DNA from: Timema cristinae
Taxonomy: Eukaryota; Arthropoda; Insecta; Phasmatodea; Timematidae
Reading direction: 5' to 3'
Length of the DNA stretch: 64,000 nt
Assembly: GCA_039000515.1 (NCBI GenBank)
Contig: JBCFYV010000494.1
Span: 41,655-105,654, forward strand
The position numbers and the translations under genes are program-made. Shown here piece by piece: positions 1 through 11,509 of the stretch (within the stretch, counting starts at the first letter, position 1; the number at the start of each line of letters is the position of its first letter). A model generated the notes under the pieces. It saw only the letters and a program-made list of their open reading frames with translations, was not told the DNA's origin and ran no database searches.

Positions 1-4
1 ATGT

Positions 5-880
5 GAGATAAAGTGAGAAAGAGATTGCCTTTGAATGGTGAAGATCTGATAGGGTGGATGAAATTTAAATTATTTAAGTATGGTGAAGAAAAGATGGCGA
101 TTTTAAATCATAACATGATAAAAGAGAATAGTTTAAATGAAAGAATGAAGTAAGACCTAATAATGGTTATGGATGAAAGGTACATTGTTTTAGGGGATGA
201 GAGAATTTGACCTTTAAATTATGAGTAAATATTAGAAGTCCCATATTCAAGATGAAGACAAGCAGGACTAGCTGCTAAAAGCAGTAGGCTTGATGCGCTA
301 GGGGTATGGAGGAGGGCCTGCGGCCTACGGGCCTAAAATATTTATTGGCGTTGTACACAAGAATAACAGACTATCACTCTCCTGTGTGTTGACATTAGAT
401 AATTCAGGTGGCAGTGCAGAGTGAGTGGATAGCCCGCTTGGCTATGATTTGGTAATGTAGACATAAATACTCAGTATTTTAAAAAGTTTTATTAGTTTGA
501 TCCAAATTCATCCTTTCGAAGAGATTTGGTATAAAGTATGGTGTTTTAGACTTTTAAAGTCCCACTAGACTTCAAACCTCCAGGAATAAAGTAAATTATT
601 TTTGGTCGTAAACTAATCTTTGTTAATGAATTTTTTTAATTCATTTTCAGCAACACTTTCAGCCAATTATATAGACTTAATCTTTTGCTTACGGTATCTT
701 CCTTTTGGGATTCTTTGACTTGAAAATAAATGTTATCATTGAACTTTAAAATTTAAATTATTGGTTTCTTTACCTTTAGTATAGTTATTGTTTTATATTT
801 ATAGTTATTGTTTTGTATTTTTTAAACTAAAGGGCTATTCCATGACAATTGATACAAGAAAATACCGGTAAACTTAAATA
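5..880. repeat. Internal repeat of block A, first unit
   Basis: The stretch is repeated in diverged form at 3,309-4,110 and closely at 43,889-44,770. Shared landmarks are GTGAGATAAAGTG near the start, the GC-rich palindromic patch GGGCCTGCGGCCTACGGGCC near 316-335, and the phrase TTTATTGGCGTTGTAC just after it. The third copy (3,309-4,110) follows LINE-like sequence, as does the one at 43,889, so this may be the 3' untranslated tail of a non-LTR retrotransposon. That role is inference. Confidence 0.7.
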
Positions 881-949
881 TTCAAATGAAATTTTCCTCA
901 GTTGTTATTCATCCAATCATAGATAATTTAATAATTTTCTCTTAATTAA

Positions 950-1482
950 CTTTTGGGTTGAAAATTTTCTTTATTAAAAGAAAAATGGAATATTTAATAT
1001 TTGCCGACTATCGTGTTTAATTAATCTCCTTCATTTGGAAATAATTAAGGTATGAAATAGAAACCAATTGAAGCGTTTCGTTTTGGCTTTAAAATTACAT
1101 ATCACATGATCACATAATAGTTTTTTTAAAAGTTCAGGGTTACCATGATACAATTTTAATTTTAATTTCTCGAAAAAATAATATCTCAAAATATTGATAC
1201 AAATGCACTTGTTCACTAATTTATTAATGGTTTGCATGCCTAATTTCACTATGGAATTACATTACAATTTATTTTTAATAAAATTGGGGTCATCATAAAA
1301 CACATTGACAAAATTTCTCATCACAAACTCACCAAAATGAGCCGGTGCTCAAAGGCCTAGATTTTATTTACAAATAAAGAATTTAGTATTAAAAACTCAC
1401 AAGAATTTTTTTTTTTTTTACATGGTATTTAACATGCTATGACTTAATATATATATATAATATATATATAATATATATTTAA
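950..1482. repeat. About 0.5-kb sub-repeat ending in a TA microsatellite
   Basis: The segment resembles 7,905-8,452 within the same block. Shared marks are TTCATTTGGAAATAAT, TATCACATGA, AGTTCAGGGT, ATGGTATTTAACATGCTA and a terminal (TA)n run. The block A copy 2 equivalents are about 44,835-45,388 and 48,345-48,912, giving four copies in the window. No coding sequence is visible. The (TA)n run differs in length between all four copies, as expected for a microsatellite. Confidence 0.75.
1441..1482. repeat. (TA)n microsatellite
   Basis: Alternating TA broken by a few AA/TT steps. The equivalent in block A copy 2 (45,331-45,388) is an uninterrupted run of nearly 60 bases, so the tract has expanded or contracted since duplication. 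Confidence 0.9.
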
Positions 1483-1699
1483 TCTTAGCATGTTGCGTTG
1501 TGGTTAAGACTCCAAGAATAAAGGTTCTTGAACATTACCATCACTAAGGAACATAATTCTTGGGTGACATAAGCGTGATGATACCAGAACATAGAAATCC
1601 AAAAGAAACCTCAACCGTTCTTGAGGAAAAGTTCATTTAAGTAAATCTCCCTCTTTGCTTTCATTTACAATGAATGAGAAAAGTATAAATACATATGTC

Positions 1700-2130
1700 T
1701 TTTGATGAAAGTTTATTATATATTGGTACTGAAGACACATGCTTTCAATATAGTTCACTAAACAATGTCATAATCTGCAGACATATTCCCGAACCAAAGT
1801 TTCATCTTCAAGAAGTAAACACGGTTTATATACATTACAAAATTTGCAGAAGAACTTAATGAAGGTATGGCTACTGCTTTACCTGGCCTCCACCGATTTA
1901 CTGGATCAGAGTTTACAACGGCTTTCCCAAGACAAGGAAAGGTTAAACCTTTCGGGATAATGTCTAATAATGCATAATATGAGAATTTTTAGCCAGTTTA
2001 GGAGATAAAGTGGATCTTGAAAATGACTTATTCACTGGCGCCGAGCAATGTGTTTATTCCCTGTATGACAATCTTTTTGCATGTCAGTAACACAACAAGA
2101 TGATACAGTCTATTCAAAATAAGATGTGTG
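1700..2130 (+). pseudogene. Decayed repeat-encoded protein fragment (FTGSDF motif)
   Basis: In shifted plus-strand frames the sequence reads LPGLHRFTGSEFTTAF, then QGKVKPFGIM near 1,890-1,965, then LGDKVDLENDLFTGAEQCVY near 2,005-2,065. This resembles a multicopy protein of invertebrate genomes with the consensus 'LPGFHAFTGCD...SAF..KGK..P', followed by a short 'FG.LG...DL...E.F.C.LYG' block. I recognise the pattern but not a formal family name. Frameshifts and stops break it at about 1,975 and 2,070. It is absent from block A copy 2, where the interval is deleted. It is dead; no function is expected. Confidence 0.5.
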
Positions 2131-2839
2131 TGTATTGTGCTTGTTATTTTGGTTGATCTACAGGCATGCATGTAAGGGTGAGAATACCCATTTTTGAAGT
2201 TGGTCTTAGAAAACGCAGCAAAAACATACATGTTACATAGATCTTTGACACAGCAAACTTTTGTTGTCATTAAATTATTTTCAATTAAAAAGCTGCTATT
2301 AATTAATAAGAAGTTGGAGCCGATGTAATGCCTTGATGTAAATATGACATGGTGGCCATATTGATGACGTCATATTCCTTAACCCCACTACTGATTTTTA
2401 CTAAGAGACTCATATTTTGATACACAAGTGGTAGATTCTCCAAAAATCACAATCCCGTTTTCGGCAATCAAGGGTGAATAAAACCCGTATTATCTCTTAG
2501 ACTAAAAGTATTTCCTGCGTAATTTAGAGCTTTGTGTAATAGACCACGAATACACTACGTAGATTCAGCTAGATCCCATTAACAACAAAAACTCGTGTGA
2601 ATAGGGTATAGTACAGCATCGTGCGTTGTGTAAAGTTCAAGAACCGCTTTATATTGTAGCTATTTGCAGCTATTTTAAGTTTGAGTCAAATCATCCTCAC
2701 ATAAATTGATTAAAGATGTCATATCTATAGTTAGGCCAGATGAAAACGCTCATATGTGCAGAAATTAATGCCAAATCAGTGTTATGACATAGTGTTAAAA
2801 CAGATTAAAGAGTCGATTTAGTTAATGGTTTCATCTTTT

Positions 2840-3062
2840 CAAATGAACTATTGGTGCTAATAAAGATGTCCATTTGATAACCTACAAAAATACTTTAGGT
2901 CATAAGTCAAATATGGATATCACCGTAACTACCAAAGAATTGACTGAGAGCATTACAGCATGGCACATTACTGATGATATTGTCACCTCAGATCATAATT
3001 GGATTGGTTTAAAACTTGAATGTGGTGTTCGGTATCGTTGGAACAATACAATTTTAGGTTGA
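2840..3062 (+). pseudogene. Non-LTR retrotransposon endonuclease fragment
   Basis: The frame at 2,874-3,062 contains SNMDITVTTKELTE followed about 20 residues later by VTSDHNWIGLKLE. That is the 3' half of an apurinic-like endonuclease (EEP) domain of R1/Jockey-type LINEs: a 'S.IDVT...' strand followed by the conserved SDH(N) catalytic motif. The upstream part is frame-broken and the remainder of ORF2 is missing, so this is a truncated fossil. It lies directly before a copy of the block A tail repeat (3,309 onward). Confidence 0.6.
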
Positions 3063-3099
3063 GACATCCTATGGACATTTCAAGTTTCTCTGGGTCATA

Positions 3100-4110
3100 A
3101 AATGTCGAACGTAATGAAAATGGAAGTTACTCTTGACGAGAGAGCCGGTGTAGAGAAGAGAATGTGTGTTGGACACATTTAAAATTTTAAAAGCATTTTT
3201 AATTACATGTGAAAGAATTAGGAATAGACGAGCGAAAGAAGGATCAGATCCATAATGTCATGATACATCTCATGGAGAAGCGGAGGACTAGAATAATTAA
3301 ACTAATGAATGTGAGATAAAGTGGGGATAAGATTGACTTAGAATGGTGAAGATCTGATAGGATAGAAGAAATTTAAGATATTGAATGAGGGTGAAGAAAT
3401 GTAGAAGATTAAGAGGATGAACGCGTAGGGGTTAGAAGTTCCTCACTCATGATGATTATAATGATGATGACAAGCAGGACTAGCAGCCAAAATCATTAGG
3501 CTTGATGTGCTAGGGGTATGGAGGAGGGCCTTCGGCCTATGGGCCTAAAACATTTATTGGCGTTGTACAAAAGAATAACAGACTATCACTCTCATGTGTG
3601 TTGACATTAGATAATTCAGTTGGCAGTGCAGAGTGAGTGGATAGCTCGCTTGGCTATGATTTGGTAATGTAGACATAAATACCCAGTATTGAAAAAGTTT
3701 TATTAGTTCGCTCCAAATTCACCCTTTCGAAGAGATTTGGTATAAAGTATGGTGTTTATACTTTTAAAGTCCCACTAGACTTCAAACATCCAGGAATAAA
3801 GTAAATTGTTTTTGGTCGTAAAACTAATCTTTGTTAATGTATTTTTTTAATTCATTTTCAGCAACACTTTCAGCCAATTATTTATACTCTTAATCTTTTG
3901 CTTACGGTATTTTCCTTTTTGTTCTTGACTTGAAAATAAATGTTATCATTGAACTTTAAAATTAAATTATTCTTTTATTTACCTTTAGTATAGTTATTTT
4001 TGTTTTATATTTGTATTTTTTAAACTAAAGGGCTATTCCATGACAATTGATACAATGAAAATACCAGTAGACTTTTTAATATTCTAATGAAATTTTCCTC
4101 AGTTGTTATT
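3100..4110. repeat. LINE-like tail plus second unit of the block A internal repeat
   Basis: The part at about 3,130-3,308 aligns loosely with 43,720-43,888 (shared GAAAG/GGAGGA-type purine-rich words and the lead-in to GAGATAAAG). From 3,309 it is a diverged copy of 5-880, including the GGGCC-rich palindromic patch at about 3,530-3,550. Two unrelated upstream LINE pieces therefore share one downstream tail, which favours a retrotransposon 3' UTR. No open frame is present. Confidence 0.5.
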
Positions 4111-5250
4111 CCTCCAAATATAGATAATTTCATAATTTCCTCTTATCGACATTTGATCATTAAAATTTTATTGCATTATTTTAATAAGTGTATAAATATA
4201 AGCTCTAAATAGTCATTAATTTATTTCAATTCATTACAGTTATCGAGTTATAAGTAGTCAAACTTACTATTTTATCCATTTTGCGTACTAATTTTAAGGT
4301 AATGTAGTTAATGTATGGGATTAAATTTATTCTTGCTAGTCATGCATATAGAGTGTATGCAATGAAGTACTAACAATATTTTAAATCAATTTAGTTTTTA
4401 ATTTATAAGATATTTAATAGTTTTACATTTACATAATTTATGATCTTATACAAGTACTTTTCGTTTTATACCCCGATACTTCGATTTTATATCATAATGT
4501 CGTTATTTCAAATTGGTTTGGTTTATTAGTCCAACTCTACTATTTTATTTTATTATTCACACCACGTTGATCAATGTAAACGTAAATTTGTTATGGCCAT
4601 ATATATGTTGTATATAATATATATAATATATATATCACCGCATCTTAATACTTGAGTGACGATTTGTGACATTTATTTAGTCTCTTTCTCCTTCCTCTAG
4701 TAATTTGGCACTTGGATAATATTGTACTGTGTTAAGTTTTATTCTTCAACTCAAATTGTCAAAAGGAACTCATCTCTTGATACATCAAAACGCGTATTGT
4801 TTTTAGACCTATAGTTTATCTGAATATTACAATTAACTTCATGAATGTATAAAAATGAGTTTCCCTTTTATTACTTGTTATAAATTTAACATTAAAAAGA
4901 TTTTAAAAGCTTTGAAAATATATCTAATGTCACATAAATACTGCATTTCTTTATATATTTTCTAAAAAAAATAATCATAATTTGGCGTGTTTATTGAATA
5001 TGGCTAAGTTTAACCCTAAAAATGAAATGTGCCTCAAAACTATGAAAACGAAACAAAAAGGCGAAATCGAACACGAATCGTTATAGACTTTAAAACAATG
5101 AAATATTTGATCTACAATGTTTTCAGGTAATTTTAAGGCCGCATATGGGGTGGAGGGGTGGGGGTTCAAACCCTCCACAAAATTTTATGAACAAACTATA
5201 CATGACAATATTTATGATTCAAACAATATAAAAAATTAAGATACAAGTAC
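4111..5250. other. AT-rich interval with no gene seen
   Basis: Unique to block A and matched by 45,510-46,195 up to about 4,946. The following part (4,947-5,579) is missing from copy 2. A TA-rich stretch (4,598-4,635) is present here but collapsed in copy 2. The only frames are chance-length. Confidence 0.6.
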
Positions 5251-5254
5251 AAAT

Positions 5255-5790
5255 TAGGGAGCCGTGCAACCACAAAAAGCACTTTGGATAGAGCTACTAG
5301 AGGTGTTTAGTATTTAGAATTTTCCCTAGCCTTCATTAATAAGGGGGTTATGTTGCAAAAAATACCCACTTCTGATAGCTTCTAGAAGTGTTTATTATTC
5401 TGAATATTTCTAGCCTTTGACAGCTATGGTGTTATTTCGCAAAACATAAACCACTTCTGATAGTTTCTAGAGGTGTTTAATATTCAGAATATTTCCTATC
5501 CCTCGGCAGCTATGGAGTTATGTCGCAAAAAAAAACACACCTTCAGTTGGATTCTAGAGGTGTTTAGTGCTAGAATTTTTCCTAGCCTTCTGCAGTTGCG
5601 GTGTTATGTTGCAAAGAAAGAACTTCAGATACCTCCCAAAGGTGTTTAGCATTTAGAATTTCTCCTAGTTTACGGTAGTTCCAAAAAAACTTCCCCAGAT
5701 AGCTTCTAGAGTTGTTTAATATTTAGAATTTGTTCTATCCTCTGGCAGTTAGAAGGTTATGGGGCAAAAAAAAATCACTTCAGATAGAAT
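5255..5790. repeat. Tandem repeat, about 95-bp unit, about six copies
   Basis: Each unit carries GATAGCTTCTAGAGGTGTTT, then AATATTTAGAATTT, CCTAGCC, then GGTTATGTTGCAAAAAA and CACTTC. Units are degenerate and differ by indels. Block A copy 2 keeps only about two units (46,195-46,410), so the array has lost units there through unequal exchange or replication slippage, or has gained them here. Confidence 0.8.
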
Positions 5791-6109
5791 AAAATTGAAC
5801 TTGGGATCTTAGAGCGTCAATGTTCTAGCACAGTTATCCAGGATTCGTCCCTCGCTCATGATCTCATATCCACGCGCACTGACTATATAAAAGTTTAGTC
5901 AGTTTAGTCAGTGCAGACTATAACTTATGTAAATATTATAGTATAAGCCTTTATCAAAGGTACAGCTCTAGATCACATGATTTGACGTATGAATTAGTGA
6001 ACCCATTTCTAGTTGTCAAATAATGATCTTGATATCAGTCTAAATCTTAAATTAAACTTATCCACTAAGAATCTTAGTTTGAATTACAGCTTCAACTCGG
6101 AACCCACAG

Positions 6110-6455
6110 TTGTTTGTTGTTCCGGGGCCTTGTTACCAGTGGTTTATAATACTCCATTGTTTGATGTCCCGAAGCCTTGTTACCAATGATTCATAATATT
6201 CTATTGTTTTATATTCCAGGCCCTTGCTATTATTGGTTCATAATATTCCATTATTTGATGTCCCGGGGCCTTGTTACCACTGGTTCATAATATTCTATTG
6301 TTTTATATCCCGGGGCCTTGTTACCACTGGTTCATAATCTATTACTTGATGTCCTGGGACCTTGTTACCTATGGTTCATAATATTCTATTGTTTTATATC
6401 CCGGGGCCTTGTTACCACTGGTTCATAATCTACTATTTCTTGATGTCGCGGGGCC
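6110..6455. repeat. Tandem repeat, about 55-60-bp unit, about six copies
   Basis: The unit is CCCGGGGCCTTGTTACCACT followed by GGTTCATAATATTCTATTG and TTTTATAT or TTTGATGT. Its GC-rich CCCGGGGCC core stands out in AT-rich surroundings. Block A copy 2 has only about two and a half units at 46,738-46,885, a second independent unit-number difference between the two block copies. Confidence 0.85.
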
Positions 6456-6602
6456 TGGCTACCCAAGTAAATAATGACTTGTACCAACTGGTTGAACACA
6501 TGCATATACGGACAAAATGATTGACAGACACCTGGTTAACACAAAAAGACCAACTTAGAAAATTGATACCTTACTAATGATGATTTTAATCCACAAAATT
6601 AG

Positions 6603-6642
6603 TGTATAACCTAACGGGTAGTAAGACGCGGTGCTAAAAAAA
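6603..6642 (+). repeat. SINE 3'-tail fragment
   Basis: TGTATAACCTAACGGGTAGT followed by AAGACGCGGTGCTAAAA is the shared 3' end of the SINE families in this window (compare the reverse complement at 13,350-13,385 and 20,355-20,395). Only the tail is recognisable here. The same fragment is at 47,038-47,075 in block A copy 2, so it predates duplication. Confidence 0.75.
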
Positions 6643-7195
6643 ATTGGTTATTTTTTTCCTTAGCTTTTCACTCCCCGTTTGAGCTATACGCAGAACAAGG
6701 AATGCGAATGACGCATTGGACCTTGTGACCACAAATGTGTGTATTTATTAGAGCTATAAATTTTGTTAAAAAATAATATTTCATAGACTACTTGTTATTT
6801 TCCGTTTACGATTTTGTTGTCGAACACGTTGTTTGCAAATGTATTGACTTGTTGGTCAATTGTTTCATTGAATCCATCTCGACTTTTGTATGCCAATAGG
6901 TCCTCTCATGTCAAACAGTTGTGTATGTTATCAAATGGTCCTAAACGTGTCGATCACATGACACACTCAAGCTTTGAAATATTTATATTTATTTGGTCAA
7001 TTAGTATGCTATCGATCACTTTACCTTCTTATGCGTAAGCTTGTCGACCAGTTGGTCCTAATCTTGTAGGTCTTTGACCTACGTGGCATTCCAACATTTT
7101 TACAGCTTTTCAGTCGGTTTGTAAGGTGCCCATCATGAGCTCTGTTAACTATTATAATAATAACAACGAAAAGAATTACTTTTAAATAACTCTAA
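6643..7195. other. Interval with no confident gene
   Basis: Matched by 47,080-47,600. A 74-codon frame (6,814-7,038) survives in both copies, but the two copies differ only at a few amino-acid-changing positions, so there is no sign of protein-level constraint. Nothing is recognised. Confidence 0.5.
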
Positions 7196-7199
7196 AACC

Positions 7200-7460
7200 T
7201 GCTCCGGTGCTATTATGACATCTAATGCGTCATTCTCGTCGTAGACTAGAGCGTTAAAGACATCGAGTTCGGGTTTGATCTCCGTTGGGTATACAGAGGG
7301 TAGTTTTATTATAAATTGTTTCCCACACTCTCTCTTTAGGCAAATGCGAGTGCACTTCCTCTAAATTCAGCTTTCTTAATCCCTAACTAATTAGCGTAAT
7401 TAGTACATGTGAGTATACCGCGAACGGTTAGTACGACTCGGTGCTAAAAGAATAATAAAA
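7200..7460 (+). repeat. Degenerate tRNA-type SINE
   Basis: The segment has a B-box-like GGGTTTGATCTC near 7,272. It then has the shared SINE body words (TTTCCCACACTCTCTCTT, GCAAATGCGAGTGCACTTCC, ATTAGCGTAATTAGTAC) and the 3' end CGAACGGTTAGTACGACTCG-GTGCTAAAA. The A box is degraded. Its partner in block A copy 2 is 47,632-47,892. Confidence 0.65.
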
Positions 7461-9535
7461 TAACCTTAAAGCTTTCACCACTCAAATTATTTAATTAAAT
7501 TGCCTAGTAATACATTTTTTTCTATGCACACATTTTGTAAATATAGGCCTAATAGTATTCAGTACAATAAATACTTTTCAACATGTGTATTAAGTTAATT
7601 ATTTTAAATTATTAATATTCTTTTAATCTTAGTAGCCGGGATTCAAACTCAAGACAACAACTCCCGGGTGAGGCATGCAGTGACCATTCATGTTCTAAAT
7701 TAGCTAAAAAAAGAGGTAGTGTTATGACAACACTGTTGTGAACAAAGAGCTGGCAATCCCAGCTTACTTTCCCACTCCAACTTCCCATCCCCCTCTTCAC
7801 AACACAACACCCCCCTTCAACCATGTTAAAAATTCCATGTCAAAATGTTATAGCTTATTCATTCTAGGAGAAGCTTGTTGGACGAATCACCTTAATTAGT
7901 TTCTGTGTTGAAAATCTTCCTAGTTTAAAGAAAAATTGCATTTTTAAGGGTTATCGACCATCATGTTTAATCAATCTTCTTCATTTGGAAATAATTTGGG
8001 TATGGCATGGAAACCAATTTGAAGGCTTTCCTTTGGGCTTAAAAATTATATATCACATGACCACATAAAGTTTTTTAAAAGTTCAGGGTCACCATGATAC
8101 AATTTAATTTCAATTTTTCGAAAAATAATATCTTAAAATATTGAAGAAAATACACTTGTTCACAAATTTCTTAATGGTATGCATGCCTAAATTCATTTTG
8201 GGATCTCGATGGGATCACATTCAAATTTATTTTAAATAAAATTGTGGTAACCAAAAAACACCTTGACAAGGCTTCTCATCACAAAATCACCAGAATGAAT
8301 TTGTGCCCAATGGCCTAGATTTTAGTTACAAATAAAAATTTTGTATAAAAACCCACAAGAATTTATAATTTTTTTCTTTTACATGGTATTTAACATGCTA
8401 AGATTTAATACATGTTTGTACATATATATATTATATATATATATATAATATATAAATCACCCATCCATCTACAACAAGATAGAGTTTAAAAACATTATAT
8501 ATACTAAAACAGTAAGTAACACGTTATATTCCTGTGTACTATTAAATTTGAATACCAATAATTTCAAAGCATTAATTGCAAATTCTATTCACCCGTTGGG
8601 CAGGGTGGTATTGGTTCCACTTTGATTAACATTTGTTTGACAGAAACAGGAAGATTTTCTGGTCTTGGTGGGAACAATAGATGGTACAGGTCTGTCGGGA
8701 GTGAGCAATGCTAGTATTGCTCCTTCGAACAGTTTTTTGATACAGGCAAAAAACAATGTAGTTTTTGTGTGCCAGGAATAGGTTTTGTCTCAAGGAAACG
8801 TTTCTTAAGTAATTTAAACTCATTACAATGTTCTTAATTTGTTAATTTAAAAGTAATGTATTGATGCTGGTTTTGATTGGCTCCAATAAGATCTTTAAAG
8901 TAGTGTCATGATTTGATCCTCATATGTTTCTTAAATGTCTCTAAGCCCCAGTTGACAACAGATACCCATTATTTATATGCAATATGCTAAATCAATTGTT
9001 CTTCCATTTTTTCACTTCTCATTTATTTATTCTGTTTCAGGGCAAGAATTATACTCATTGAGGTAACATTTTGGCACAACTCACATAATTTTAGCTAGAC
9101 GTGATTTGTCGTCATCTAATACTATGTTTTTTAAAGTGCTCCACTAGTTTTTTAATGTTACAGTTTGATGTATTGTACAGATACAAACAGAATGTGTACT
9201 ACTTCCTCCAACTGTACTATAATTTTTAGGTCGAAGATCTGCACATTTTGAAACCCTATAATTTCTGCGAGATATTTATTTTTATAAAATATATATATAT
9301 TTTGTTTATATTTCATAATATTAATCTTTTTTTTTGGAAAGGTTCACGATATTAATCACCCTTTTTTAAAGACATGATATCTTTATTGCCTTCCATAAGA
9401 TGACTTATTTCATCACTATTGGAAAAATATTCTACTTTTAGAGAGATTTAATTTTCTTGAACGACCAGATCTTTGGTAACAATGTCGAAATTTAATCCCA
9501 TCACTTGTACTTTCTACTAAATGAGTTTTTCTTTT
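7461..9535. other. Block A interval without genes
   Basis: Contains the second copy of the 0.5-kb sub-repeat (7,905-8,452), including a (TA)n tract at 8,420-8,452. After that is AT-rich sequence with only chance frames. The whole interval is matched by 47,893-49,985. Confidence 0.6.
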
Positions 9536-10530
9536 AGTCGAAATAAATAAAGGTCAAGTCAGAATAGTTCAGAGTAGTGAATCAGAATAAATTAGGAAAT
9601 ATTTGTAATTAATAAGGAACAAGATGAAAAAAATTATGATGTTCATTTCCTAATCGGTAAGAAACGAGTTTTCATTTTATAAATAAGAAAGAAGGTGTTG
9701 AAAAAAACCATTAAGATTAAAAAGGAACGGATTAAAGTGAAATGGAATAAATGATAAAAATAAGGAGTTATTAGTTGGCATAAATAAAGAAAAAACATGT
9801 CAGAATACATAAAATATATGTCTGAATAAATAAGGCGAATGTAAGGTCATACAAAGTGTAACGAGTAGGAATAAATAAGGAATGAGAAACAATAAGTAAT
9901 AAAATACTTTACATAAATCCAGAACATATTGGAATCTATGATAAAATTAATCTGAATAAAAATGAACGATAGGATTAAATAAGGGATGCTTGGTAATATA
10001 AAATAAAAATGTCTTAAAAATGATTATGAAATGTGTAAGAATAAATTAGCAATAAATCAGAATAAATAATAATTAAAAGGTTGGCTAGAGAAAGGAACAG
10101 TTACAAATGGCTAAGGATCGAGTTGATATAAGTTATTAACGAATTTAAATAAATTGGGAAAGAGTCAAAACAAGCTAGGAACAAGTCAAAATAAATTAGG
10201 AACGAGTCAAAACAAGCTAGGAACAAGTCAAAATAAATTAGGAACGAGTCACAACAAGCTAGGAACAAGTCAAAATAAATTAGGTACGAGTCAAATCAAA
10301 CTAGCAACAAGTCGAAATAAATTAGAAAAGAGTCACAATAGATATGTAAGAACTTGTCGGAAAAATTATGGAAGAATTTTTCAAAATAATTAAGGAAATG
10401 TTCAGAATAAACAATGATTATGTTGGAATAAAGTATGAATGTGTCATAATATATATGTAACTATTTGTAGTAAATAAAGAAGAAGATTAAATTAACTAGG
10501 AAAAGTCGGTATGAAGTAGTATTTAGTTAA
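9536..10530. repeat. 21-bp-period degenerate array (GAATAAATAAGGAACGAGTCA family)
   Basis: Imperfect repeats of a unit close to AGTCAGAATAAATAAGGAAC run through this region. The most regular part, 10,150-10,345, alternates AAGTCAAAATAAATTAGGAA with CGAGTCAAAACAAGCTAGGAA-like units, giving a 42-bp higher-order period. Because 21 is divisible by three, some strands stay open: the frame at 10,154-10,393 reads a repeating SQNKLGT heptad. It is an array, not a gene. Other arrays of the family lie at 39,225-39,995, 41,010-41,960 and 49,985-51,345. Confidence 0.85.
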
Positions 10531-10532
10531 AA

Positions 10533-10997
10533 TTGAATGAAAACCAGATGGAAGGAAAGACAAACCAGGATCACACAGGTGAACAGGTGGTTCGAGTCCC
10601 CGACACTTTCAGTGAGATAGAGAGTGAGCCAACGGAGCAGGGACTGGTTACTCAAAGCAAGACCACACCAGGACAGACTACCAACTTAACAGCCACAACA
10701 CAGAATTTGACGGAACCTACTGCCAATATACTAGCTGAGATACTTTCTTCGTTACAACAATTAACAACCAGCCAACAACAGCTTGCTGCTAATCAACAAC
10801 AGACAGGAGACGACATACGCACCTACATTTGTGACTTGACTAACTCTTTAAGGGTTGAATTTACCACTGAGTTGGAGAAGATGAGGGAAGACTTCAAGGG
10901 TAGAATGGAATCCTCACACAGGACACTCACCCAGGGTTTATCACAGGTCAAGCAGGAAATGGAGAAATCCGCCCCAAGGGTTCGCAAACAGGGATAG
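10533..10997 (+). pseudogene. Chimeric frame: block A leader fused to Ty3/Gypsy gag N-terminus
   Basis: A 154-codon frame whose first roughly 15 codons come from block A sequence (matched at 50,970-51,017) and whose remainder is gag coiled-coil sequence matching about 59,874-60,262. The fusion falls at 10,577/10,578. In the other gag copy the codon after EQVV is TGA (59,887-59,889); here it is CGA, so this copy reads through. Residues about 60-125 are Gln/Thr-rich then heptad-like (LRVEFTTELEKMREDFKGRM), typical of a gag N-terminal coiled coil. A deletion joins the frame to downstream gag sequence out of frame, ending in EKSAPRVRKQG. No promoter is evident; function is unlikely. Confidence 0.7.
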
Positions 10998-11509
10998 GCA
11001 GGTTTAGTATCCCCTCCGACCAGGTGATAATTGTAGAAGGGAGCGAGGTTATAGGGAAACCTCAAGTAGGTCAAGAAATGGGCAGGGTCTCCAGAGTCAT
11101 CCTGATAGATGCCCCCTTAACAATAGGCCACCTTATGTGAGAGTTGGGAAGAGGGGACCCCATAGTAATCGGATCAACCCTATAGGAGAGGGGAGGGGCA
11201 AGGTTCTGATGGCAGGTTTTCAAGGGAAACCCCACGTTATAACCTCAGCAACCCCAACAACTCATCCTATCCCAGAGGAAACCCTAATAGAGGAAATGGT
11301 CATACACCCCGAGGGGACCAAAACCCTCACATTTTGACATTAACGCCATTGTGAAGCAGGGCAGAGATTAGTTGCATCTCCGAGGAGGCGGCGGAGTTGT
11401 TGAAGGCGATGGGAAGGCCCGATCCCATTTTTCCCGTCCTGATGATGAAGATTTTGGGGGTTACAAGCAGGAAGATCCCGCCTATACGCCTTCAAATGTT
11501 GATTTCCAT
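10578..11509 (+). mobile_element. Ty3/Gypsy-type retrotransposon fragment (block B copy 1)
   Basis: The fragment is 5'-truncated gag homologous to 59,874-61,672. Relative to that copy it lacks about 60,262-61,128, the whole gag core, with the junction at a short CC/CCAAGGG overlap near 10,970. It keeps the Arg/Gly-rich gag C-terminus (about 10,998-11,335) and the protease scrap SCISEEAAELLKAMGRP near 11,370-11,420. The LTR, primer-binding site and pol are absent. Confidence 0.75.

Larger units (their letters stand above)
1..10577. repeat. Large repeated block A, copy 1
   Basis: This segment matches 43,889-51,017 almost base for base over long stretches, in the same order and orientation. For example, 5-1,550 matches 43,889-45,505, 4,218-4,946 matches 45,510-46,195, 5,580-6,140 matches 46,195-46,755, and 6,460-10,577 matches 46,880-51,017. 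Copy 1 begins before the window. Relative to copy 1, copy 2 lacks about 1,590-4,217, 4,947-5,579 and several tandem-repeat units. On the right the match stops at 10,577, where a Ty3/Gypsy fragment begins, while copy 2 runs on into its 21-bp array. The block holds no intact gene. It may be a segmental duplication or a composite dispersed repeat; two copies alone cannot decide. Confidence 0.9.

Noticed and set aside
6814..7038. 74-codon frame preserved in both block A copies
   Set aside because: Differences between the copies all change amino acids. Preservation reflects recent duplication, not selection.
10150..10345. Regular direct repeats suggesting a CRISPR-like array
   Set aside because: Units are contiguous with no unique spacers, and the DNA is eukaryotic. 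It is a tandem array.
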